Positions 34,001 to 40,300 of a DNA stretch of 64,000 bases are shown piece by piece; within the stretch, counting starts at the first letter, position 1, and every line of letters starts with the position of its first letter. The stretch spans positions 1,010,275-1,074,274 of the forward strand of contig WFMF01000018.1 in NCBI GenBank assembly GCA_011033025.1, written 5' to 3'. Below the pieces are notes generated by a model. It saw only the letters and a list, made by a program, of their open reading frames with translations. It made no database searches and was not told where the DNA came from. The position numbers and the translations under genes were made by a program. Source of the DNA: Beroe forskalii (lineage: Eukaryota; Ctenophora; Nuda; Beroida; Beroidae).

Positions 34001-36577
34001 AAAACATAGCTGGATTTTACATGAAAGGGTGATTCTCTTATACCGGGTGATTCCGAATAAATTACACTCTGTTCCCAGGAAATTCAATGTTCGTATATTA
34101 TAATGTAGGACATTCAATACCGTATATAATAAGCAGCATGTTACTTTGAGACTGTCTAATTTCCGAGTCTGTTTTACCATTATAAGTCGTGTTTAAAACA
34201 AAGTTAATATGTAAATTATCACTTAACGCAGAAGTATAGTAATATACTGCTTAAATATTATCAATTATAATTAATGAGCGCGAATAATATAATATTCGGT
34301 TTAAGTTATTAGTTTGCATTGGTAAGGGTTACTATATAACAATACTCGTGTAAGTCATGTATTGAGCAGCAGTTAAAGAGTATGTTTTCAACAGTTCAAC
34401 ACCCTCTAATAAACTACGTACTATGTAGCATGTGCTAGAATATATTAGGGTATGTCAGAGTAAAGATCGGACGGCAGAACTTCCACTTTTGATAGGCTAC
34501 TCTGCACTGTTTAAATTTGTGCAGGGATATATTCAGTAGGAATATTCTTTGCAAAAAAGCTACATTTTGATGTGTGTTACTCAGCTGTCACAGCGGCTAT
34601 ATAGCTATTCACTGCAGGCCTAACCTACTCACCTAAGGTCCAAATCAAATTTCCCCAGAATAACAGCTCACTGATGCCACAGACAATAGTTTCACAGATA
34701 ATTGATCTGATATCCTGCACATGATATGAACTACAAATTAAGGAATGAGTTATCACTTATCAAACACGACAAGAAGACTTCCAAGTTCTCTCAAATATTT
34801 TAAATAGTTGATCTATATGCTGACAATTTATGAAGTAAGCATAATATATCACACCCAAAAACTTAGGGAAGCCCTACGCGGCCGTGCCTTATTACCTTTT
34901 CTAGATTTATGCTGTTGAAGTTCAATTTAATCACCTTCTTCCTTGTCAGTAAGAGTAAAGGTCATTATATAAGTTAATGTTGCTACATCTTTAATTGAAA
35001 GTTCGTCACCTACGTAATGTTTTCATGAAACTACGGACTTAAAATTATGCTTCAGTAAATGAAAACGTAAACTGACACATCTATTCTATATTCTATAGCA
35101 AGCTCACTTACTAACTGTTTAGCTGAGTGGAAAAATGAGGAAGTATTAACAAAATCAAGGATAACAAAGACCAAAATAATGTGAATTTTAAAGCCCGCTG
35201 ATCTTGAAGAAAACTTCAAAAGAACCCAGGCTGTCAATTTATACTTCTAAAATTCAGATGAATTTAGACTCACGTATATCATGGTGGAGTAGTATCTCTG
35301 TTTGAGGTTGTGGAGGACGCTAGCCTCGTTCAGGTAGGTCAAGTTGGCCATGTCCTCCAGCTTCTCAAACTTCGGAGGGTTGATCTGCTGAGTGTCTTCT
35401 TTCTTCACAGTTAGCTCCTGGAGATGAGGGAGGATTTGTGAGGGGATGAGAAAATAGCAGTGAGGTCAATCTGAGTGAGTGAGGGGGAGAAGAATGGTGA
35501 GGTCAAATTGTTATAAAATATAAACTTTTTTCATGTCAGGAGACGGCCTTTGGAGTTTGGAGTAAGTCTCTGGCTCTTGCTAGGTTATCTAATAATTTAA
35601 CAGTTAGCCTTTTCATTTACAATGGGAGAAATTTACATACTTTGTTACAATAATTAATGTTTTGTTTTAGAACGGCCGAATAGGTTGCACTTATTTGGTA
35701 AAAGTACGTAGTCTAGTGTAATCAAATGCATTCCTGGTTTTAATTTTTTCTTTGCAAAACATAATGAAGAACGAAGGTTACAATTGCATATTATGCAGAG
35801 GCATCGAAATATTATTTTCATGAGAGAATACTGAATGAAAACACGTGTTAACTGTTAAAGATCAAAAATTTAATCTTCATTCCAAATACTTTATCATCGC
35901 AAGAAGGACTTGAAATTTCATGCAAGGTTCTTGGGACTGTGCTTTATAAGTTGAAATTATTTTCACCCCATAGCCACACGACTCCAAACCCAAATTTAAT
36001 ATGGTTCACACAGGACACATAAACACACACAATAAGGACAATAGCTTCCTCACCACATGAAAAGTGACTAAGTGTAGGGTTCCCGTCCGATTTTTGCTCG
36101 GAATTCCGTGTGCGAAAAACCGAGAAAGAAAAAGGAGGGCCTTTCCCTTCTCCCCTTGTCCTCGAGCACACTTTAGGGACACACATTAGGGACACTCTTT
36201 GGGGGCCACATTAAAGACACACACATTAGGGACATTATCCCACTCTCAGCAGCTATCTCACCTCATGAGAAGTGACTTTTCTCGGGCCCACATTACGGGC
36301 CCACATTACGCACACACATTACGGACACACATTAGGGACACACATTAGGGACACAGAAATAAGGTACACCCATTAGGGACACACCCATTGGGGACATTAA
36401 CCTACTCACCTCATGAGAAGTGACTTTGGAGACGAGGAAGGACTCTCCCTTGTCCTCGAGCACAGTAGCCTTCACGAAGCCGTCCTCCTGATCGACTACC
36501 CACACCTGCTTCTTGTCGGAGAAGGTCTCCGCGGTAGCCAGGGCAGCGTCCTTGGCATTCGCCCGCAGATACTCCAT
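6969..36577 (-). CDS. Mhc: Muscle-type class II myosin heavy chain (whole gene, start to stop)
   Basis: Conventional myosin II heavy chain: an actin-activated ATPase that dimerises through its rod and assembles into thick filaments. Seen in order: SH3-like N-terminus, P-loop GESGAGKT (exon 4), switch I NSSRFGKF (exons 5a/5b), switch [10 protein letters not shown] (exon 9), relay [13 protein letters not shown] (exon 10), loop 2 and actin interface [12 protein letters not shown] (exons 13-14), converter (15), IQ neck ending KVKPLL (16), then coiled coil (17-30) and a short tail ending in four Glu. The rod motif [11 protein letters not shown] points to the striated-muscle rather than the non-muscle branch. 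Recovered exons give about 1,900 residues against about 1,940 usual; the shortfall matches one unfound exon between exons 7 and 8. Oddities: one-base frameshift in exon 16, a phase mismatch between exons 6 and 7, and Val in place of the SH1 cysteine. Exon coordinates are given separately. An acceptor-like AG lies two bases before the ATG, so the 5' UTR is probably spliced from elsewhere. Confidence 0.95.
7046..7132. repeat. Tandem repeat of TTAGCAACGCG in the last Mhc intron
   Basis: About five copies of a 15-16 bp unit AGCAACGCGTTCTT, with the palindrome AACGCGTT, just upstream (gene sense) of the last exon. The 11-mer TTAGCAACGCG also occurs in coding exon 7 at about 30092-30102. Confidence 0.85.
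7756..7911 (-). CDS. Mhc: Mhc exon 30: end of coiled coil and start of the tailpiece
   Basis: 52 residues, phase 0 to phase 0: [39 protein letters not shown], then [13 protein letters not shown]. The coiled coil ends after SLSRAA and a basic Gly/Ser/Arg non-helical tail follows. Acceptor tttcag, donor TCG|gtaagt. Confidence 0.94.
8048..8320 (-). CDS. Mhc: Mhc exon 29: light meromyosin near the assembly region
   Basis: 91 residues, phase 0 to phase 0: [58 protein letters not shown] ... [10 protein letters not shown]. Corresponds to LEARVRELESEVEAEQRR..DAVKGVRKYERRVKEL of vertebrate LMM, though clearly diverged. The intron side of its acceptor is followed by a minisatellite. Confidence 0.94.
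8335..8560. repeat. Minisatellite next to the exon 29 acceptor
   Basis: About nine degenerate units of GGAAACTAGGGTTAGA (20-25 bp). In gene sense each unit reads like the polypyrimidine tract before the exon 29 acceptor (tctaaccatttccctccgcag). Confidence 0.85.
8703..8927 (-). CDS. Mhc: Mhc exon 28: light meromyosin
   Basis: 75 residues, phase 0 to phase 0: [20 protein letters not shown] ... [18 protein letters not shown] ... [14 protein letters not shown]. Acceptor tccag|AAA, donor GAG|gtaggt. Confidence 0.94.
9065..10174 (-). CDS. Mhc: Mhc exon 27: large light-meromyosin exon
   Basis: 370 residues in one open frame, the largest exon. Starts [19 protein letters not shown] and runs through [40 protein letters not shown] and [20 protein letters not shown] to [15 protein letters not shown]. 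Continuous heptad coiled coil of light meromyosin, with the family-typical EWKxKYxE and LELNxxK..xxxRxxxEKDEE. Phase 0 to phase 0. Open frames on the opposite strand here are composition shadows. Confidence 0.97.
10301..10375 (-). CDS. Mhc: Mhc exon 26: short rod exon
   Basis: 25 residues, phase 0 to phase 0: [25 protein letters not shown]. Too short to stand out on its own. It is supported by cccag|GAC, GTG|gtaatg and coiled-coil character. Confidence 0.88.
10640..10775 (-). CDS. Mhc: Mhc exon 25: rod segment
   Basis: 136 nt, phase 2 to phase 0: [45 protein letters not shown]. Acceptor tctag|A, donor GGC|gtgagt. Confidence 0.93.
10964..11151 (-). CDS. Mhc: Mhc exon 24: rod segment
   Basis: 188 nt, phase 0 to phase 2: [20 protein letters not shown] ... 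[20 protein letters not shown] ... [11 protein letters not shown]. Matches the QRNLEK..LEDQL block of class II rods. Donor AA|gtaagt. Confidence 0.94.
11326..11496 (-). CDS. Mhc: Mhc exon 23: rod segment
   Basis: 57 residues: [20 protein letters not shown] ... [20 protein letters not shown] ... KKTKAKL. It aligns with IELNKKREAELAKLRRDLEE of muscle myosin. I chose donor TTA|gtgaac because it gives phase 0 and KAKL|NDKD, which matches the family. The nearby gttagt would break the frame. Confidence 0.9.
11712..11822 (-). CDS. Mhc: Mhc exon 22: [11 protein letters not shown] motif
   Basis: 37 residues, phase 0 to phase 0: [37 protein letters not shown]. This segment is nearly invariant among striated-muscle myosin heavy chains and is the best subclass marker in the rod. 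Confidence 0.96.
12222..12483. repeat. 26-bp minisatellite of decoy 5' splice sites after exon 21
   Basis: About ten units of CACCTCTAACTAAAAACCTC. In gene sense each unit contains TTAGTTAGAG|GTGAGA, a near-copy of the genuine exon 21 junction GAGTTAGAG|gtgagt. The array abuts the real donor at 12483/12484. Confidence 0.92.
12484..12755 (-). CDS. Mhc: Mhc exon 21: rod segment [15 protein letters not shown]
   Basis: 272 nt, phase 1 to phase 0: [19 protein letters not shown] ... [20 protein letters not shown] ... [16 protein letters not shown]. The donor GTTAGAG|gtgagtgagg is repeated about ten times in the following intron. Confidence 0.94.
12992..13199 (-). CDS. Mhc: Mhc exon 20: S2 coiled coil
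   Basis: 208 nt, phase 0 to phase 1: [20 protein letters not shown] ... [19 protein letters not shown] ... [14 protein letters not shown]. Acceptor cacag|AAA, donor AAAC|gtgagt. Confidence 0.93.
13448..13576 (-). CDS. Mhc: Mhc exon 19: S2 coiled coil
   Basis: 43 residues, phase 0 to phase 0: [43 protein letters not shown]. Acceptor catcag, donor TCG|gttagt. Confidence 0.92.
13739..13897 (-). CDS. Mhc: Mhc exon 18: S2 coiled coil
   Basis: 53 residues, phase 0 to phase 0: [20 protein letters not shown] ... [20 protein letters not shown]. Heptad-type coiled coil resembling the DAEERCDQLIKTKIQLE region of muscle S2. Donor ACG|gtgaga. Confidence 0.93.
14221..14290 (-). CDS. Mhc: Mhc exon 17: start of the rod (S2)
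   Basis: 70 nt, phase 2 to phase 0: [24 protein letters not shown], matching RQEEEMKAKEEEL at the start of S2. It is separated from exon 16 by a 4.6-kb intron that is nearly filled by a transposon. Confidence 0.93.
15180..16830 (+). pseudogene. Degenerate non-LTR retrotransposon (LINE) reverse transcriptase
   Basis: Reverse-transcriptase fragments in several frames: [20 protein letters not shown], then [14 protein letters not shown], then DVIYLDYS-stop-AFDKVDH (in-frame TAA at 15658), then [15 protein letters not shown], the catalytic FADD box (about 16005-16016), [10 protein letters not shown] and [10 protein letters not shown]. Order and motifs fit a CR1/L2/jockey-like LINE. Multiple stops and shifts make it dead. 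It sits inside the 4.2-kb TIR element, antisense to Mhc. Confidence 0.88.
15814..15899. mobile_element. 86-bp insertion with 10-bp target duplication inside the LINE
   Basis: The LINE segment reads continuously across GTGGAAAGTG if 15814-15899 is removed. That 10-mer is present on both sides (15804-15813 and 15900-15909), which marks a short insertion with a target-site duplication into the already resident LINE. Confidence 0.75.
17500..17910. repeat. Tandem repeat within the TIR element
   Basis: About six degenerate units with GAGATAGTGCTTAGTAGGTA followed by ATTTTCAAAATT, spacing about 50-70 bp. Confidence 0.75.
18888..19131 (-). CDS. Mhc: Mhc exon 16: IQ neck, with a one-base frameshift
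   Basis: Starts [13 protein letters not shown] (usual VFFRAGVLGQLEE), then shifts by one base near 19090. It continues in another frame as [28 protein letters not shown] (light-chain IQ motif) and [18 protein letters not shown], the head-rod junction. Length is 244 nt where the phases of exons 15 and 17 need 245, so one base is missing. Without correction translation stops in GTACTGA at about 19067-19073. The exon's 5' edge is duplicated 73 bp upstream. Confidence 0.88.
19106..19250. repeat. Duplicated 5' edge of Mhc exon 16
   Basis: The segment beginning ccaaccacaccgcatctc and running through the exon 16 acceptor recurs 73 bp away (19106 and 19179). This creates a second acceptor-like cttcccag|ATCTTC at about 19204. 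Confidence 0.85.
19446..19566 (-). CDS. Mhc: Mhc exon 15: converter
   Basis: 121 nt: [20 protein letters not shown], then [19 protein letters not shown], the converter domain that swings the lever arm. Phase 2 to phase 0. Acceptor ctcag|G, donor AAG|gttggt. Confidence 0.95.
20505..20654 (-). CDS. Mhc: Mhc exon 14: SH helix region
   Basis: 150 nt, phase 2 to phase 2: [20 protein letters not shown], then [20 protein letters not shown] and [10 protein letters not shown]. The SH2 cysteine (LKCNGVLEG) is present. The position of the SH1 cysteine of vertebrate skeletal myosin (IRICRKGF) is Val. Upstream lies a long array of 16-17 bp repeats resembling the acceptor flank. Confidence 0.96.
20660..21560. 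repeat. 16-17 bp minisatellite (about 50 copies) upstream of exon 14
   Basis: Unit GTAGAGTGGTGTCAAG with variants over about 900 bp. It abuts the exon 14 acceptor flank (atggtgtcaagg), which looks like the seed of the array. Confidence 0.95.
21670..21851 (-). CDS. Mhc: Mhc exon 13: loop 2 and actin-binding segment
   Basis: 182 nt. After [18 protein letters not shown] comes a basic, Gly-rich loop 2 ([13 protein letters not shown]), then [15 protein letters not shown] and RSTTPHFIR, the lower 50K actin interface. Phase 0 to phase 2. Acceptor tcgcag, donor AG|gtgggt. Confidence 0.95.
22046..22155 (-). CDS. Mhc: Mhc exon 12: [14 protein letters not shown] block
   Basis: 110 nt, phase 1 to phase 0: [20 protein letters not shown], then [16 protein letters not shown], the conserved [24 protein letters not shown] segment. 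Acceptor cctag|GA, donor GAG|gtaagt. Confidence 0.95.
22304..22433 (-). CDS. Mhc: Mhc exon 11: [10 protein letters not shown] block
   Basis: 130 nt, phase 0 to phase 1: [19 protein letters not shown], then [17 protein letters not shown], equivalent to GIFSILEEECMFPKATD...LYDQHLGKS. I chose donor AAAA|gtaggt over a nearby gtctaa because only the former keeps the frame into exon 12. Confidence 0.93.
22640..22810 (-). CDS. Mhc: Mhc exon 10: relay helix
   Basis: 57 residues, phase 0 to phase 0: [39 protein letters not shown] and [18 protein letters not shown], the relay helix and loop. Acceptor gtgtttcag|TTCAAC. The same 15 bases recur in the 34-bp repeats immediately upstream of the exon. Confidence 0.96.
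22811..23080. repeat. 34-bp minisatellite of decoy 3' splice sites upstream of exon 10
   Basis: About eight units, period 34 bp. In gene sense each carries gtgtttcag|TTCAAC, identical to the genuine exon 10 acceptor. Use of one upstream copy would add 34 nt and shift the frame. Confidence 0.95.
23570..23719 (-). CDS. Mhc: Mhc exon 9: switch II
   Basis: 50 residues, phase 0 to phase 0, from [17 protein letters not shown] to [15 protein letters not shown], containing switch II (DIAGFE). Acceptor tttcag|GTG. A 3.4-kb inverted-repeat transposon ends only 31 bp upstream of this acceptor. Confidence 0.96.
23751..27174. mobile_element. 3.4-kb long-TIR (foldback-type) DNA transposon in the intron between exons 8 and 9
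   Basis: Ends TACTGGGCCCCCAGGGGCG and its complement, flanked by TA (23749-23750 and 27175-27176). Inverted arms extend about 830 bp (to about 24580, and from about 26330). Each arm contains a palindrome GGGCGTGGCCGGCCACGCCC and about two diverged repeats of about 135 bp. The unpaired core (24580-26330) has only short open frames with no recognised transposase. A TA duplication suggests a Tc1/mariner-type or similar mechanism; it is probably non-autonomous. Confidence 0.88.
27177..27380. repeat. TG-rich degenerate tandem repeat
   Basis: Units of about 20-24 bp such as gtgtgtaagtttgaatgttag. Intronic, next to the right end of the long-TIR element. Confidence 0.6.
27967..28086 (-). CDS. Mhc: Mhc exon 8: [11 protein letters not shown] block
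   Basis: 40 residues, phase 0 to phase 0: [32 protein letters not shown] and KGQNADQ, matching the myosin segment AAYLMGLNSADLLKAL...PRVKVGNEYVTKGQ. Acceptor tttcag, donor CAG|gtagga. Confidence 0.95.
28140..30001. other. Mhc intron between exons 7 and 8, where a coding exon is expected
   Basis: The motor segment equivalent to EEK..IYKLTAAVMHxGNMKF (35-40 codons) should lie here, but I find no matching frame on the minus strand. The region holds open frames without recognisable homology (28174-28368, 28696-28920, 29008-29325) and a foldback around 28735-28800 with repeated GAAAAGCGGAC / GCTTTTC. Confidence 0.55.
30002..30136 (-). CDS. Mhc: Mhc exon 7: upper 50K segment
   Basis: 135 nt encoding [18 protein letters not shown], then [20 protein letters not shown]. 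This corresponds to the LLITTNPYDY / FVSQGEI region of vertebrate myosin. Acceptor cttcag|TT, donor CACAC|gtgagt, ending in phase 1. That end does not fit the phase 0 start of exon 8, so an exon between them is missing. Confidence 0.88.
30137..30385. repeat. About 30-bp tandem repeat built on GTTGCTTATAGCAAC
   Basis: About seven units, each with the dyad TTGCTnATAGCAAC followed by ttctgtgcagtaactg. X-box-like. It adjoins exon 7, whose coding sequence contains GTTGCTTAGCAAC. Confidence 0.88.
30453..30569 (-). CDS. Mhc: Mhc exon 6: [10 protein letters not shown] block
   Basis: Encodes [31 protein letters not shown] and KGMSQAEL of the upper 50K domain. Acceptor ttgcag|T is clear. The donor is uncertain: the only good GT is gtataag after CTTGA, which leaves two bases where exon 7 needs one. 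The 3' edge may therefore be wrong by a base, or the sequence has an indel. Confidence 0.85.
31351..31576 (-). CDS. Mhc: Mhc exon 5b: loop 1 and switch I, long-loop version
   Basis: 226 nt, with the same phases as 5a and an intact frame. Begins [19 protein letters not shown], with an Ala/Ser-rich loop 1, then [36 protein letters not shown] and GKIQ. It is a diverged tandem duplicate of exon 5a in which all nucleotide-binding residues are kept and loop 1 plus a few flanking residues differ. This is the pattern of a mutually exclusive exon. Acceptor ctcag|TT, donor AG|gtaaca. Confidence 0.93.
31635..31830 (-). CDS. Mhc: Mhc exon 5a: loop 1 and switch I, short-loop version
   Basis: 196 nt, phase 1 to phase 2. 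Begins [19 protein letters not shown], has [16 protein letters not shown], then switch [17 protein letters not shown] and GKIH. Loop 1 (the 25/50K loop), between CGVE and LDEQLV, is about 10 residues shorter than in exon 5b. The last codon (AG plus T from exon 6) gives Ser, matching the usual SADIE continuation. Placing 5a and 5b in one message would add 422 nt and break the frame. Confidence 0.94.
31960..32093 (-). CDS. Mhc: Mhc exon 4: P-loop (Walker A)
   Basis: 134 nt, phase 2 to phase 1. Encodes [18 protein letters not shown], then [21 protein letters not shown], the nucleotide-binding P-loop. Donor AAAAAAG|gttcga is weak. It feeds either exon 5a or exon 5b; both begin with the TT needed to complete a Val codon. 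Confidence 0.96.
32591..32682 (-). CDS. Mhc: Mhc exon 3: [13 protein letters not shown] block
   Basis: 92 nt encoding [19 protein letters not shown] and ending SYKGKR, the highly conserved strand preceding the P-loop. Phase 0 start; two bases of the last Arg codon are left for exon 4. Acceptor tttcag, donor gtaagc. Confidence 0.96.
32683..35273. other. Long Mhc intron 2
   Basis: AT-rich intron between exons 2 and 3 with no coding exon, large repeat or element that I can recognise. Confidence 0.6.
35274..35417 (-). CDS. Mhc: Mhc exon 2: end of SH3-like domain into the motor
   Basis: 48 residues, phase 0 to phase 0, including [20 protein letters not shown] and ending RYYSTMIY. This matches the conserved NPPKFDKIEDMA / LYNLKERY block of muscle myosins. 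Acceptor ctccag|GAG, donor TAC|gtgagt. Confidence 0.95.
36046..36400. repeat. Donor-side copies of exon 1 plus a 13-14 bp array
   Basis: ctcacctcatgagaagtgac, the exon 1 3' edge with its donor, recurs at about 36256-36277 and, degenerate, at about 36049-36070. Around 36130-36175 a further scrap of exon 1 (ccttgtcctcgagcacac) is seen. Between them runs an array of ACACATTAGGGAC. Confidence 0.85.
36410..36577 (-). CDS. Mhc: Mhc exon 1: start codon and SH3-like subdomain
   Basis: Encodes 56 residues beginning [13 protein letters not shown] and containing [18 protein letters not shown], the N-terminal SH3-like fold of myosin II. Donor GAG|gtgagt, phase 0. On the minus strand the ATG is preceded by a pyrimidine tract and tatag|cg, a good 3' splice site, so this exon probably begins two bases before the ATG. 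Both exon edges have partial copies in the flanking DNA. Confidence 0.88.
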
Positions 36578-36589
36578 CGCTATACAGGA

Positions 36590-37105
36590 GGAGGGGTTAG
36601 ATACGTGGATAGAAGGGGGTTAGAAGAGAGGGATGAGTTATCAGAGAAAGGGGCTAGAAGAGTGAGGGGTTAGAAGAGAGGGATGGGTTAGAAGAGAGTG
36701 AGAGGTTAGAAGAGATGATGCGTTAGAAGAGAGGGATGGGTTAGAAGAGAGGGATGGGTTAGAAGAGAGGGAGGGGTTAGAACAGAGGGATGGGTTAGAA
36801 GAGATGATGCGTTAGAAGAGAGGGATGGGTTAGAAGAGATGGCGTTAGAAGAGAGGGAGGGGTTAGAAGAGATGATGCGTTAGAAGAGAGGGATGGGTTA
36901 GAAGAGAGGGATGGGTTAGAGTTTTAGAAGAGAGGAATGGGTTATAGGGGGAAAACTGGAGGAAAGGGGTTACTTTCGCCCGCAGATACTCCATCGCTAT
37001 ACATGAGGAGAGGTTATAAAAACTGGAGAAGAAGGGGTTAAAAGAGAGAACGAGTTAGCTTAAGTTGGCATTCGCCCGCAGATACTGCATCATCGCTATA
37101 GGAAC
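36590..37105. repeat. 18-bp minisatellite and copies of the exon 1 start-codon edge
   Basis: About 18 units of TTAGAAGAGAGGGATGGG (36590-36960). The exon 1 5' edge tcgcccgcagatactccatc, including the ATG and acceptor, recurs at 36976-37003 and about 37070-37101 (the last with ATGATG). Confidence 0.9.
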
Positions 37106-37911
37106 GAAGGAAGGGTTAGATGAGAAGGAGGAGTTACTGGGGTATGATAACAAGGCGCAGGAGGTATGAAAATACTAAAATAGGCAGCTATTGGGGTTGA
37201 TATGAGGAGTAAATGAAATGTTCATCGAAAGGTGTGTCAGGAGACATTTGTCTCAGGTTAATGATTCCGTCCAGTAATGTCGAAACAGATGCCCGGCAGT
37301 GTTTACAACCTATTCTAATTAAACAAACCCTTAGAAAACTGACAGATAATCTACAAGTACTAAATAGTATAGCCGGGTAATCGCATTGGCGTTTCACTTT
37401 CAGTGTTGCCATTAGATAAGAAGTCAGTTATTATGATCCAAATATTGAACGTTAAATGTATCGAAACTTTTCTTAAAACGATGAAACCTATTATCAACGC
37501 ATATATGGTCTACGATGCTATGGTTTCTTTCATGTGAGAGTGAAACCAGCAAGAGCGCTTATGGGTGGTTTCCGTCGAATGGAAAACCATAAAGATAACT
37601 TACAAGAGGTGCAGTGCACCTCTTGCAGTGTGCACAGCTGCTACAATTAACAGAAGATTTACAAACTAGAAATTGAAGCGATAATATAGGAATGACTTGA
37701 GCTAGAAGAAGGCTTTACGTATTATTAACACTCCCAAGTCATACATAGTTGCTCAAAAGAATATCAACAGGAGAGTGAGGTCATTATCATGCATTAAAAT
37801 GGAGAATACTGATGTTAGTAAAACGCCTAATCTCAATGACCCACCCTTGGAAGTCTGCGTCGTCATCTTCTTATGATTTAGAATTATCATATATATTTAG
37901 AAATTACATTA

Positions 37912-38697
37912 CCTTAGTGGTAGAAATTATGATGCGTACTAATTATGATTATTTCCGCAAAATGATCATAATTAGTACGCATCATAAATACCCCACATCA
38001 TAATTCTACAGATCATAATTTATACTTTCTCAAAAATTCAACCCTTCTTTAGACTTTTTAAAAAACATGTTGAAACAACCAGGATGACCATGTTGCCCAA
38101 AAATTATGATTGGCTCCAAGGCCCTTTTCACATCTTTGTAATACAACTTCAATCAGCAAATTTTCAAAATCGAAGGTTGTGCAGCGGTGCTATCATATCA
38201 TGGAGTTGCCATAAATTACGAAGTTCAACTCAACTTAGTTGATATTATCAAGCCTTAACCTCCAAATAAGCTACCTTACTGCCATACCTTATCAAAGACT
38301 AAATTTACATTTGATTCAAAATGAAAACACAGACAACATCGGTCGAAAAACAATATGTGAATGTGCGAGCATGATATTCATAACATTAACTTCCCAGTTA
38401 CTATGATGTTGGAAGTTAGCACAATTAGGGATGTAAATCATGATTAAAGTGATTTTGTCGGAAAATGACCGGCATCAAGGCTTATTCTATGATTTTGATC
38501 AAATTTCGGAGGATTCTGGACAATTTTGCTTCAAAGTTCAAAGGGCCGGGTGAAATAGTCAAAAAAATGATGAAATTTCATTCCACTGGTTGTTCCTTAA
38601 AAAGGTTTTTTTATCCCAAAATTTTTTCATCATAATTAGTACCGATCATAATTTCATTCGTCATAATAAGTACACATCATAATTTCTACCACTAAGG
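37912..38697. mobile_element. 786-bp MITE-like element
   Basis: TIRs CCTTAGTGGTAGAAATTATG (left 37912, complement ending 38697), about 38 bp with few mismatches, flanked by TA on both sides. Subterminal copies of ATAATTAGTAC occur at both ends. No coding capacity. TA target and short TIRs suit a Tc1/mariner-like MITE. Confidence 0.88.
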
Positions 38698-40300
38698 TAT
38701 AGAATAAGAAATTTAACATGACGTGATGGACATGTCGTGAGTATATTTATTAATGGGTCATTACATTATACATGTGATCATCCGGCGTGTGAGTCATGGC
38801 ACTCATTGTGCCTAATTTAAAATACATCGCAGCAGAAATAAACTAAATGCTACACATTGCCAAGCTTCATTTTCAAGTTCAGGATAAAATGCAAGAATTT
38901 GGATTAAAATTAAAATACAGTTGTGCTACATAATTTCGCATAATTAAAGCATTTACATTCATTAGAAATACAACAATCTAAGATAAGAGGAATCACATAG
39001 AAGTCTAGATGAAGGTGGCAATTATTTGGCATAATCCACCTTCTAGTTATCCCGTGGAACGTCAGACTGCGCCCTCGAATAGTATGTCCAGACCAGGGAA
39101 GTTAAAGCTTTTAAGAGAATTAGTATTTGGTTGTAGTTACAGGGAAGTGATAACAGAATATCATCATCTTGAACTAGGAGATATTAAGAAGATATCATAC
39201 ACTGCGAACAGTGACTAGACAAAAAACCATGGGAATAAACAACACAGAAATGCAGGAAATGCAGGCATGCTTTTGTAGACTCATATATGAAAAACTCGGC
39301 TGACCTCAGGAGAAAAAATCAGCGGTTACAAAACATTATGATTTTCCTTGAGTTAACAAAATACGGCTTCGAAGAGTTAAATCATCCCCCTGAAGGGAGG
39401 GATAGAGTAAACGAAACAGGATGAAGAAATTAAAAACGATAATATAAAACAAGTTCAGAAAATCACACTGCAATCTACGTGTCACTTGTCACTTTGAACG
39501 ATGAGCTACGTCACAGAAGTGTGGCATTGGCACTAGCCAATTTGAAAGTGTTGAAAATGTGGATTCAAATGAAGACATAACCACAGCTAATAACGTCGAA
39601 TTGGTGACCACTGACCTGAAACCCCGCATCATGTAACGGCATAAAACCAAACACACTGTCGGTGGAAAAACTATACAATATATAATTTCATCGCCACCGA
39701 ACTTGTAACCGATAACTGCAGGGTGTAAATACATTCAGATAATCTTCCCGTTCACACACATCGCGTCAACGTATGACGTATAGAACAAGTCGTGAGAAAT
39801 ATCATAGACGCGGTTGAAGATGACGTCATTGTCATAGATTAAAACGGTGAATTATTGACTTCATAACCCGTCTATTTCTCGTGTAGAGCACACGTGAAAC
39901 GACACAGTCACCACAAAACGGCCGGGCGACGAGTAGCGAATGTATTACGGAGGGATGGAGAGGAAGCTTATCGTAATATATGGGTTGAGCGAGAACGGCG
40001 GCAGGAGAGAGAGCTATAGAGATGCCGTGCTCACCCCCGATCAGCACATAGCCGCCTGATACGTCACCAATTGAGCATGTTGCGCTATGATAATGACGTC
40101 ACTAGAAGCAGTGTAGTGGTCGCGCATGACGCGCTATCGCCCGGAAGGTGACAACAGATGAAACGCAACAACTGTCACACTCTCAGCATATATAACTCCT
40201 TTACACATCGTACTGTGGGACATATAGTGTGTCACGCAGGGTTCTCTCTGCAGAACGTCATCAGACCAGGATGTGACGTCATCCTCCAATCAGGCAGCTG
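38698..40300. other. Upstream non-coding region with CRE-like sites
   Basis: No convincing gene. 39760-40110 is richer in CpG and contains several TGACGTCA-type sites and CACGTG. This could be promoter or enhancer DNA for Mhc, but that is speculative. Confidence 0.35.
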
